Origin: Centropus unirufus
Taxonomy: Eukaryota; Chordata; Aves; Cuculiformes; Centropidae
Assembly (NCBI GenBank): GCA_013397695.1
Contig: VYZI01000743.1
Location: 12,943-76,942, forward strand
Direction: 5' to 3'
DNA length: 64,000 nucleotides
The position numbers were made by a program, and so were the translations under genes. This document shows, piece after piece, positions 1 through 10,262 of this stretch. Positions within the stretch are counted from its first letter, which is position 1, and each line of letters begins with the position of its first letter. The notes beneath the pieces were generated by a model. It had not been told where the DNA came from, ran no database searches, and saw nothing but the letters and a program-made list of their open reading frames with translations.

Positions 1-60
1 CAGGGGTAGAACTGGATGGATTTGAGGTCCCTTCCAACCCAACCCATTCCAGGATTGTCT
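1..60 (+). mobile_element. CR1 LINE 3' fragment (cut by window edge)
   Basis: Matches the CR1 3' end in sense orientation: GAGGTCCCTTCCAACCCAAC followed by CATTCCAGGATT. Confidence 0.85.
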
Positions 61-645
61 GTACACCTGCTTTAGAGCTGGGCAGCAGTAGAGGGGCTGG
101 GGAGGAAAGAGGAATCTGATCTTCTGCCCCAGATCTGTCCTCACAGCCCTGAACCTCTACGAACACACAACCCTTCAGGGTCGGCTGCTGAGGCTCCCCA
201 CCCCCCGGTGATTCAGGAAGGGTTTCCCCAGAGGTGAGGAACCCAGCAGCAATCTGCATGACTCACGCTGAGCCGCAGCGCAAACACAAGGGAGGGTCTG
301 CCTGAAAGGGGTGCCTGAGCTTGGTCCACCCCATGGCCCTGCCCTGGGTCCTCAGCTCAAGGGCAGCCTGAACCTCTCCAGACCCTTCCCTGAAGAGCAC
401 TCAGGAGCTGAGGCTGGCAAGATTGCATAAGGAGGGTGTTGACCATGAAATTATTTTCCTAGTGGAAAGGAATCTTAAAGCCTCACTTGAAGAGCTGAGA
501 AAACCAGTATTTTTCATACTCCAGATTGGCTGTGTCGTCTCGGAGCTTTATGTTTTATCAATCCCTATGTTGTGACCTGCCATTATATGATTAATTTCTG
601 CCTGTAATGATAAATCTCTTCCTCCACAAGTGTAAGAGAAATCCT

Positions 646-651
646 TTTATT
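646..651 (-). other. Polyadenylation signal after gene A tail
   Basis: AATAAA on the minus strand, about 210 bases after the TGA at 861-859. It is well placed to end the transcript that contains the Cys-rich tail exons. Confidence 0.5.
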
Positions 652-858
652 ACAAAACAAACAAAAAAATAAGCATTGAATCAACCGGAAGCTGAATTTA
701 GACCACGTTTCATTTTCCTGCCTCCTTACAATGAAGTTCTTGATTGTGAGGTCAGACACTTGACTTCATATCCTCTTATTGCACTCAGAACTTTGTCCCT
801 GACACTGTCAGGATTTAATGTAGTGACTCTCCCTCCTCCCCGCCCAGCCGTGTGCTGC

Positions 859-3800
859 TCAGGATGCTACAGCCATCAGCATTTCTCCTGGAATAGGGAA
901 ATGAGCGGTTCATTAGGGCTGGGATTTGGGGGGGAATGACCTTTGCATCCTCTGGTTTGTGGCACCTGGGCCCCCAGCTGTGCTGACCCAAAAGGTGTTT
1001 TGGGTGCCCCCTCCCCCCTAAAATTCTTACCGTTGGGCGCCTGGTGCCCGGGCTGGCACAGATGGGCATGGGTGGGAGCTGCACAGACCGGGCAGATGTG
1101 GCAGCCGGGGCTGTGGTGGGCCATGAGGTGAGCCAGGGTTCCCTCCCCGGCGAGGGGGCACACGGGACAGCGTGCCCTGTCACTGTGGACAAGGGACAAG
1201 TGCAGCTGGTCGGCACAGAGAGAGCAGATGGGACCCTGCGTGCTGTGAAGAGAGAGACAAGCGTGAGCCCTGGCAGGTTCATAAAATTGTAGAATCATGG
1301 GACGCTTCGGGTTGGAAGGAAGGACCGCAAAGCCCATCCAGTCCACCCGTGGAGCTTACCCCTCATCCTGCTGGCACAGCCCCTCTAGCCGCTCCCCGGG
1401 CACGGCGCGATGCTGCTTGCGTTGGCCAAGGTGGGTGCGCAGCCACCTCTCACAGATGGGACAGACGTGGGGGTCGCTGTGGAGAAACACCATTGAGGAC
1501 GTGCATTGAGGCTCTCTAGGGAGACTCAAAAACCACCGTGAAGTTAATAGAATGATTTGGTTGGAAAAGATCTTTGAAATTATTGAGTCTGACTGTAGGT
1601 GCCCACTATTAAACCATATCTCTGAGCACCTCTTTTGAACCCCTCCGGGGATGGGGACTCAAACACCTCCCGGGGCAGGCTCTGCCAGTGCCCGATAATC
1701 CTTTTGGTGAGGAAATTGTTCCTAATATCCAGTCTGAACCTCCCCCAGCACATCTTGAGGCCATTTCCTCTCATCCTATTACTTGTTACTCAGGAGGAGA
1801 CCAGCACCCACCTTGCTTTCAGGCAGTTGTGGAGAGCAATGAGGTCTCCCCCAGCTGCTCCTAAGGCTTGTTCTCCAGTCCCTTCCCCAGATCCATTCCC
1901 CTTCTCCAGATGCATTCCAGCCCTTCAATGTCCTTCTTATACTGAGGAGCCCAAAACTGAACCCAGGATTCAAGGTGCGGACACACCAGTGCTGAGTCCA
2001 GGGAAAGGATGAATTCCTGGTCCTGCTGGCCGCAGCACAGCTGGGCCCCTCCGGCTTCTCCACGAGGCAGGAATCCTCCCAAGCAGGGCAAAATCCTGCC
2101 TTGGCTGCACACTCAGTGGGGAATTTGCCCACCTCCCTCACTTTGCTAAAACCTATGAGATGTCTCCATGCCTCTTCTAAACTGCTCCACAAATCCAGCC
2201 TCTCTTCACAGCTGGAGCCCCAGTTCCCAGCTTCACCTGATCCAATCCCATCACACTGCAGTTCAGTGTTTCTCGCCCAGAGCGGAGAGGGAAGGCGGGG
2301 AGGGCAGCTCTTTTATCAGCCCTGGACACTGAGCACGGCTGGAAGCATCCAGACCCTGCAGTGCCCAGCACCACTGCTGGAGAGAACACGGGGAAAGCAT
2401 CAGGAGAAACACATGTGCCTGCCAAATGCCTTTTAAAAGCACTGAAGGAACAAAGCCCCAAAATTGCCCAGAGCTCCTTTGTTTTAGGGGCAAAAAAAAA
2501 GAGATATTAGTGGTCTAAAAGTAATTAAATGGTGTAATATACAGGATCAAGACAGGAAACAAGTGGGAACAAGCAAGAAGGTGGAAAATACCCTTGTTTT
2601 CTCCTCAAAATTATTTACTCTGAAATTATTTTTATTCAAGCCCACCATGGCATCAATGTATTTTTAAGTGGAAGACAGACCTTTTGTGGTCCATGGGCTG
2701 CTCTGCCTGACTCCGCCCTGGAACAGCTTCTCCTGGGCCCTCGTCCCTCAGCGCATCTGCAGCTTTGGCAGGAGAGCTGAAGGCAGAGAGAGATGACAGC
2801 CTGAACCCCCTGAATGAATGCCTTTCCAAGAAAGCCTACTGCCCTACAGAACCACTTCTTTTTCTAAATAGCAGATAATTTCTCCTGCTAAAACTGGATG
2901 AAAAGGAATCGAAACTGCAAAATACGCTTTATCTATATCTATTTTTATAGAGATGCTTTTTCCACCCCAAGAAGCATCAGCATCAGCATCAACCCCTTCA
3001 GTTTCACACAGACCCATGCAAGAGGAGCACGAGCGAGTGCCTGGGGTACCTGGTGCCTGCAGGGCTCCAGCTGTCCCCGCTGCCGATGCTGGGGACCCAG
3101 TAGGTGCGAGCCGTGCCGAGCTGGGTGTGCAGCCAGTCCTCGCAGGCAGCGCAGCGGCACTGCCCCGGCTCGGCGTGCAGCTGCTCCTGGCAGGTGGGAC
3201 ACACGTGGCAACTCGTTGTGTGGCTGGGGACGAGAGAGACAGGGGAAATCCCTCTGGTGAGCCCCGAGAGCAGGCAGCAAACAGCAAACCCTGCCATGAG
3301 GCAGCCCTGGCCTCTTTGGCAAGTGGAATGTTCATCGCAGAGCTGGCAATTTCGATTCAGAAACCGCGTGAAGATGTGCAGTACCAGCACGGTGAGGCAC
3401 AGTGAGGTTTATAGCTAGAAACAACACTGCTGAGATCTGAGGCTGTAGCTGGAAGAGTGGCACAAGGTTTTTGGACAAACAAACAAGTAAACCCACCAAA
3501 AATAGGAACGCCATGGCACAGGCTGCTTCACATCATCCGTCCCCGTTGGGTGCATTGGTTGATCCCTTCCCTTCACCTCCTGCTTTTGTAAACGCATATT
3601 GTAAGAGCTGAAGAGATAGAAAAGAGAATATTTAGAGAATAAAAAACAACTTAGCAATATGGAAAGACAGTAGCAACCACACAAATATGTACTGAAGGGA
3701 ATCACTATCACACAGAGCTTAAAAGGAAATATTCAGTTATCAGTTATGTGGGGCAGCTTAGGCTCACTTACTATTTCTTATTGTCTTTCCATCTCATGAT

Positions 3801-6800
3801 GATCCCAGCTAGGATTCCAAGGATTATTGGGGGAACTAACAAACAAAGGAGCAAAGCAGTTTAAAACATAAACAGCAAATCATAGAATCATAGAATCATC
3901 GCATGGTTTGGGTTGGAAGGGACCTTAGGGGTCATCCAGTTCCATGCCCCTTTGGTCATGGTTGGTGGTACATATTTAAGTGAAATACTGCAGTTTGGGA
4001 AAAGGCTGGCAGCAGAATCCCCGTGTCACCACCCCCAGGTCCCTCTCAGAACAGAGCACACGCCCCCTTGTGTCTCTGGACGCAGCACAGAAGCCACTGC
4101 ACAGCGTGGTCCCGTGCTGATCTTCTCAAGGACATGATCCTCACTTTCAGACAGCACCCGTTTCCTCTGCATTTCAAATCTTGATCTCTTTTGAACACAG
4201 TTGTTCTGAGCTTCACTAATCTTTTTCAATGCCAGCCAAGGCCTTGTAAAGCAACTTTATCAGTTAAAGAGGGATGGAAGGTACAGTTTTAGCTTTCATT
4301 TCATCCCCAGATGATGCAATGTTTTACACTAAGACACAGACAAGCCCTCCGGCTGCTGGCAATGCTGCTGCATTATCCAACAGCAGAGAAACCCCTGAAG
4401 CCTCACCAGAGACTAAAGCAAAGGAATAAACCAAACCCACTGACTCCAGGTATTTAACAGCAAATAATAGCTTTGTGCTAGGAAAGTGCATTTCCACTTC
4501 TAAACTACTCACCAATGCAGCAAGGGATGAGGATCCCGGCTAGAGAGGAAAACAATGAAATTGGTGTTACAAAATGAAGCCAACAATGCTGGTAACTGAA
4601 CAGGGAAGTTCCTTAATCTACACTCACAGAAAAATATTATTCAAACCCAGATAACCATAACACTGCTGACAAGAGAAAATATTATGAAACAATCTGGCAT
4701 TAACTACTCCCCATATCGTTAACCTCTTGTTGAGTCTCTCATTCACCTGACTCCAGTGACGGAGCTGAGGTCCAGGCTACCTTCACCCTCACCAATGACC
4801 CAACAGCAGCAAAGACAACGTCAAGGGGTTTCTACCGAGATGCTTGGCTGCACAGAGAGGTACGTGAGCATCAAAAATCCTACCCAGTATCACAGCAGCT
4901 AAAGAGTCACTCAGCCGGGAGCAGAGAGAAAAGGGGATTAGGTCAGGGAATGAGCCTGTGTCAACCTCTTGAAAAATGGAAGATGGATCCACAAAGAAGA
5001 AACAAAGAAGGCACAAGGAGGGCACCTGGAGTCACAGGCACCCGGCATGGGTGCAATTACAGCAGTTAAAATGACCCTGAGGCAGAAAGCCTCTCCTGAT
5101 CCCTTACCAAGCCAGTAAGGATTCTCTGCTGTCTTCTCTTGTGAGGGCTCAGTTTGGTTCATCACTGCTGGAGTGCTAGTCGGCACTAGGGAGAAAAAAT
5201 AAAGGAGAACCAGTCACAATTATATTTTGTATAAATCCCCACTTATACATAACAGCTATAACATTTCAGCTAAAACGGTCACACAGGGACCTCTTGCTGA
5301 CACTACAAGCCTTACAGGCAGAGTCTGCTGTCCCGTGGCTGTTGGACATCAGCTATAAATCAACTCAGAGGTTTAGTCCATCATCTCTGTAGCTACTGAT
5401 ATGTGTCACATATTTTTTACTAAAACTCAGCATGTTCCTCTTGAAGGAAAGAGCATAAACCCGTGCAGGATTGTGCTCACATCATTCAGCTGAGCCAAGC
5501 GCAGGACTTGCTGACCATCGCTGCTGGGAGGCGATGCATCCCCCCTGGAACCAAACCCTGCAGGAATGCCTGTCCAGACTGTGGTCCTTCTCTTTCTGAT
5601 GGAAGGAAATTAACTGCACAGCAAGAAAAAACTACTTGAGAGCAGGACAAATACTCAACAACGCTCACCCCTGCATTCAGGAGGAGACCCGCTCCAGACA
5701 CCATCGATGCTGTTCTCCGTTGTACAGCGAAGGGTTTCATTCCCCACGAGCTGGAGCCCAGGGTCGCACGTGTACATCACCACTGAGTTGTACACGAACT
5801 CCTCCGTATCGTTGCCATCGTGCTTCCCATGAGGAATAGCTGGAGGCCGAGGGCAAGAAATAGCTGGGGGAGAAAAAGGAAAGAGTTCAAGAGGTGACCC
5901 CGGGATGATGTTCTCCCCAATGTGAAGAGAGGAAACACCAGGGCTTCTTGCACACCGGCTGGCGTTGCACCAGGAGCAGAAGCAGTGGCTGAAACAGGAG
6001 CACAAAGTTACTTCTAGGTGCGTCCCAGCCTGCTGTCCCACATCCCCAGGGGCAGCAGAGCCTGCAGGGCCACCAGGCTCCTCCTTTATGTCAGTTTTTC
6101 ATGTGCAGAGAAGGCACCAGTGATGCTACTGGCCCGTCCCCGCTTTCACCATGGCAGCTGCCTCCCTTCCAGAGATACCTATAGACTGCATTTTGGAAAA
6201 TCAATGCCAATTCTGTACTTACAAGTTGGAATATTTGGAATTACCAGTCTAACTCTGGACACTTACCCTGACACAGTGAAGGCTGAGTCCAGGTAACTTC
6301 ACCTCCCCATATGGTACAAAAGATGAGAGGTGACGACCCCTTTAATGTGTACCTGCAGGGGTAGCAGACACATCAACACCTCAGTTTGTTCTCACCAACC
6401 ACAGACGCGTCACCCCAGAGAGGTGCCAGGGGCTCAAAAGGCAGAGCCCGTGTCCCAGCTTGCACACCAGTGCCTCCAGCCAGGTGACTGGGACGCAGTG
6501 GGCGGCCAGCTTCACACTCACCCATGGTCACAGACCACATTTGCGCTCTCCCCAAACAAATGACCATTGGGAATAACTTTGCCATGTTCAGGATTTGCTG
6601 GTATACCACAAGATTTCTCTAAAAAAAATAAAAATATTATCCTTGGGATACTACAAGGATGGGGGAAAATTGTACGCTGAAAGAGGGGAGATTGAGATGA
6701 GATCTTGGGGAGAAATGTTTTGCTGTGAGGGTGGGGAGGCCCTGGCCCAGGTTGCCCAGAGCAGTGGGGGCTGCCCCATCCCTGGAGGTGTTCAAGGCCA

Positions 6801-9800
6801 GGTTGGATGGGGCTTGGAGCCCCTGATCCAGCGGGAGGTGTCCCTGCTCATGGCACAGGGTGGGACTGGATTGGCTTTGAGGTCCCTTCCAACCCAACCC
6901 ATTCCATGATTCCATGATTCTAAGGTATTTCATGTTAAATGTCATTAATAAAAACACAATCCTAAATGCAAATCAGACGTGGCACTCGGAGCACAGCGCT
7001 GGGGATCCAGCTGTGGGGGACAATGGAGAAAATGAAACACGGAGACACTCACTCTGACATAGCTTGGGAACTTCTGACCATGTTAAATTGTCCAGACAGG
7101 TGCTGGTGGGGAGCTGCTCTGTGATGTTCTCATAGCCCACGCGACAAACGTACTTCACCGTGACATTAACAGGATAGAAGTTCTGCCTTTCATCTTCTTG
7201 TGAGACACTAGCAAAGGGCACCCTTGATGGGCTGGAGCAGCTCCCTGGCAACAAGGAGACAACCAAAGGGTGCAGTTATACAGAAAAAAATAACAATATT
7301 TGCCATTCAGCTACGTATAAATACAGATAAAGTATATTTGTATAAAACCAAATCCAAGTATCCACAAGGCTCCCCAAGAACATAGATACACATATTTTAA
7401 AGAAGGCAATTGTTATTTTGTGTAATTCAGAAGCATCCTGAGGTGACTAATAGAAAATAGGTTTGAAATGGTAAAAATTGCCCCCTTAGGATCATTGACA
7501 AGCACGGGGTTTGCCTCTGCTGCCAATTCTGCCGGTGTTTGCTGTGGGGAAGTGCAGCCAGTTCTCACTGCAGAGGATTGCAAACCCCCGGTGCCAGCCC
7601 AACCCCTTTGGCTGCCACTGGTGTCATCAGCCAGGGGTGCCACGCTCCCACCTTGAGCTCTGCCCCGCTTCCCATGCTTCCCAGTGATCCATTTTTATTG
7701 GCACACAAGCACCAGCACATGGCTCCACCAAAAAAGGGACCTTTTTCTGATGAGGGTGGGGAGGCCCTGGCCCAGGTTGCCCAGAGCAGTGGGGGCTGCC
7801 CCATCCCTGGAGGTGTTCAAGGCCGGGTTGGATGGGGCTTGGAGCCCCTGATCCAGCGGGAGGTGTCCCTGCCTGTGGCAGGGGGTGGGCCTGGCTGGGC
7901 TTTGAGGTCCCCTCCAACCCAACCCAACCCATTCCAGGATTCTGGGATTCCAATGGACTCAGCAGTTAGGAACAAGGGGCAGCAAGAGCTCCTCTGACAA
8001 GTAACTTCATCCTGCGTCACTTCCGATGAGGAAACCCTTGGAACAGTGATTTGAAACACCCTTGAAACAGGAAACCCTTGAAGCAGCCAAAATTTTCACA
8101 ACCTTTTTGCCTGCGTTGCCAAGCAACCCCGGTCAGAGCAAGCGAAGCACTTACTGCCACAGAACTCCGGGAGGTTGGACCACTGGGAGTTTGCCAGGCA
8201 CTGCACGGTGTCCGGCAGCAAGGGGCGTCTGACGAAGCCCGGCAGGCACCTGTACCTCACCACGGAGCCCACCCTGAAGCTCGCCTGATGTTTGGTGTCC
8301 TCTGGAGGCTCCGCGTGGCTGATGTTTGGCAGCGACCCGCAGTCACCTGGAGAAAACAAACCCGGGGTGAGCGGGGTTCTGGAACCCTTGGCAGCTCGGC
8401 GGGCACGGCACAGCTGGGATGCACAGGGACGCACCACGGGACAGCAGGGCACACGTGGGCACGACACGCACACAGAGCGGTGGAGCACACAGGGCACCGG
8501 CCACATGGAATGCACATGCATGGAGCAGAGCCTGATAGAGAGCACATACACATGTATGGGGCACACACACATGTATGGAGTGCACATGTATAGAACACAC
8601 TGGCATGGAGCACATACACATGTATGGAGCACACTGGCACGGAGTACATACACATGTTTGGGGAACACACACATGTACGGAACACACTGGCACGGAGCAC
8701 ACACACATGTATGGGGCACACCAGCAGAAAACACACACACATGTATGGAGCACACACACATGTATGGAGCACATCGGCAGAGAACACACACACATGTATG
8801 GAGCACACACACATGTATGGAGCACACTGGCACGGAGCACACACACATGTTTGGGGAACACACATACATGTACGGAGCACAGTGACACGGAGTACACACA
8901 CATGTATGGGGCACACCGGCAGAGAACACACACACATGTATGGAGCACACACACATGTATGAGGCACACCGGCAGAGAACACACACACATGTATGGGGCA
9001 CATACACATGTATGGAGCACACTGGCACGGAGCACACACACACACACATGTTTGGGGAACACACATACATGTATGGAGCACACTGACACGGAGTACACAC
9101 ACATGTATGGAGCACACACACATGCATGTGGAGCACAGGCACATGGAGTGCACACCTGGAACACACATCTGTGGAGCACACACACACCTGCACACAGAAC
9201 ACACAGAACTGGAGCGCCCAAACACATTCACAGAGCACACACGTACATGGAGCACACACACCTGCACAGCGCACACACACGGGGTGAGCACAGAGCTCAC
9301 ACGGACAGACACACAGACATGCAGGGCTCACACGGACACGGACAGACACACAGACAGGTGGAGCTCACACAGACACGGACACACGGACAGATGGAGCTCA
9401 CACACAGAGCTCACACACAGGCAGACACATGGACAGACACATGGAGCTCACACGCACACAGACACACGGACGCACAGAGACACGGAGCTCACACACGGAC
9501 ACACAGACAGACGCACGGACACACGGAGCTCACACACGGGCAGACAGAGCTCACAGACGGACACACGGACAGACACACGGGCAGACAGAGCTCACAGACA
9601 GACACACGGACACACGCAGCTCACACAGGGACAGACACACGGACAGACACACAGACACACGGAGCTCACACACACAGACACACGGAGCTCACAGACAGAC
9701 ACATGGACACAAAGACGCACAGACAGACGCACGGACAGACGGAGCTCACAGACAGACAGACACACGGACAGACGGAGCTCACAGACAGACACACGGACAG

Positions 9801-10115
9801 ACGGAGCTCACGGACAGACGGAGCTCACAGACAGACACACGGACAGACGGAGCTCACACACGGACAGACACACGGACAGACGGAGCTCACAGACAGACGC
9901 ACGGACAGACGGAGCTCACAGACAGACACGCGGACAGACGGAGCTCACACACGGACAGACGCACGGACAGACGGAGCTCACACACGGACAGACGCACGGA
10001 CAGACGGAGCTGACGCCCCGCACGAAGCCCCCGCAGGGTCTCGGCTCTCACCGCACGCCGAGGGCAGCAGCAGCAGCGCCGCGGGCAGGAGGCACCAGCG
10101 GGGCCCGGGGCGCAT
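859..10115 (-). CDS. Membrane complement regulator with four SCR modules, TM helix and Cys/His-rich tail (gene A)
   Basis: CD46/CD55-like RCA protein, expected to bind C3b/C4b at the cell surface. Exons read on the minus strand: signal peptide 10115-10052 (start MRPGPRWCLLPAALLLLP); SCR1 8346-8155; SCR2 7244-7053; SCR3 split over 6618-6522 and 6352-6267; SCR4 5863-5669; Ser/Thr/Pro-type juxtamembrane exon 5185-5108; possible 30-nt exon 4776-4747; TM exons 4539-4513 and 3835-3772 (GILIPCCIV then PPIILGILAGIIM, followed by basic RWKDNKK); Cys-rich tail exons 3223-3050, 1476-1360, 1242-1031 and 887-859 (stop TGA). Each SCR has four Cys; SCR1, SCR2, SCR3 and SCR4 carry the Trp. Every junction has AG/GT and compatible phase. 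The summed length is 1557 nt (518 aa), or 508 aa without the 30-nt exon. The SCR part is firm. The join from TM to tail is inferred from phase alone, and the last 5'UTR bases lie next to an assembly gap. Orthology to the chicken genes described as CREM, CREG or CRES was not determined. Confidence 0.82.
1031..3223 (-). CDS. Three exons encoding a zinc-knuckle-like Cys/His-rich domain
   Basis: Exons 3223-3050, 1476-1360 and 1242-1031 are linked in phase 2, 2 and 2, leaving in phase 1. The encoded 170-odd residues contain six C-x2-C units, mostly followed by x4 and then His or Arg: CPTCQEQLH, CAACEDWLH, CPICERWLRTH, CSLCADQLHLSLVH, CPVC with H-x3-H, and CPVCAAPTHAH. Pairs of units are spaced alike in the first and third exons, which suggests an internal repeat. 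This resembles a small zinc-binding fold (degenerate C2H2 or treble-clef knuckles), but I recognise no named family. The first tail exon begins in exactly the phase in which the TM exon of gene A ends (TA|C = Tyr), so the block is read as its cytosolic tail. A separate minus-strand gene with its start near 3.3-3.7 kb is the alternative. Confidence 0.6.
1291..1350 (-). mobile_element. CR1 3' end fragment
   Basis: AGAATCATGG...GGTTGGAAGGAAGGACC, antisense CR1 tail. It lies in the intron between two Cys-rich tail exons, ending about ten bases from the donor at 1360. Confidence 0.7.
1547..2030 (-). mobile_element. CR1 LINE fragment, old
   Basis: Antisense CR1 with GGGATGGGGACTCAAACACC, CCTAATATCCAGTCTGAACC and AAAACTGAACCCAGGATTC. 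It is more diverged than the others and inserted between tail exons of gene A. Confidence 0.75.
3415..3607 (-). CDS. Possible alternative cytosolic-tail exon of gene A
   Basis: After the acceptor CTCTTCAG there is an open frame in the phase required by the TM exon donor (TA|C gives Tyr). It reads YSYNMRLQKQEVKGRD... for about 64 codons and ends in TAG. An AATAAA on the minus strand lies near 2631-2636. It could be a mutually exclusive terminal exon competing with the Cys-rich tail at 3223, or a chance open frame: its C-terminal half is of unremarkable composition and nothing in it is a known motif. Confidence 0.2.
3881..3960 (-). mobile_element. CR1 3' end fragment
   Basis: Two terminal repeats (CATAGAATCATAGAATCATC) followed by GGTTTGGGTTGGAAGGGACC, just upstream of the TM exon of gene A. 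Confidence 0.85.
6640..6925 (+). mobile_element. CR1 LINE 3' fragment
   Basis: Sense CR1: GAGGGTGGGGAGGCCCTGG, CCCCATCCCTGGAGGTGTTC, ending CATTCCATGATTCC. Just upstream of the first half of SCR3 of gene A. Confidence 0.9.
7745..7955 (+). mobile_element. CR1 LINE 3' fragment
   Basis: Sense CR1 close in sequence to the 6.6 kb copy, ending CATTCCAGGATTCTGGGATTC. Located between SCR1 and SCR2 of gene A. Confidence 0.9.
8520..9260. repeat. Minisatellite, ACACATGTATGGAGCACAC-type units, intron 1 of gene A
   Basis: Dozens of imperfect units of roughly 20-30 bases built on ACACACATGTATGGAGCACAC and CACTGGCACGGAGCAC, grouped into higher-order blocks. The repeat keeps frames open on both strands. 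These give long His/Thr-rich or Cys/Val-rich translations that I do not regard as proteins. It sits between the signal-peptide exon and SCR1 of gene A. Confidence 0.93.
9280..10012. repeat. Minisatellite, GGACAGACGGAGCTCACA-type units, intron 1 of gene A
   Basis: A second, different tandem array built on ACACGGACAGACGGAGCTCACAGACAGAC, directly following the first and ending about 40 bases before the donor of the signal-peptide exon. The units nearest 10 kb are the most uniform, which indicates recent expansion. A 96-base gap lies just beyond the signal exon. Confidence 0.93.
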
Positions 10116-10166
10116 CGCGGCCGGGAGCCGGGAGCGGGGCTGGGAACGGGACTGGGAACCGGGAGC

Positions 10167-10262
10167 NNNNNNNNNNNNNNNNNNNNNNNNNNNNNNNNNN
10201 NNNNNNNNNNNNNNNNNNNNNNNNNNNNNNNNNNNNNNNNNNNNNNNNNNNNNNNNNNNNNN
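10167..10262. other. Assembly gap (96 N)
   Basis: An N run inside very GC-rich sequence, immediately upstream of the gene A start codon. It hides part of the 5'UTR or core promoter of gene A. Confidence 0.99.

Noticed and set aside
7565..7953. Pro/Gly-rich open frames repeated at many places (for example 6.7, 7.7, 22.3, 43.9 and 47.7 kb)
   Set aside because: All are translations of the same CR1 3' segment and not genes.
8520..9260. Regular repeats considered as a CRISPR-like array
   Set aside because: A vertebrate minisatellite without conserved direct repeats separated by unique spacers.
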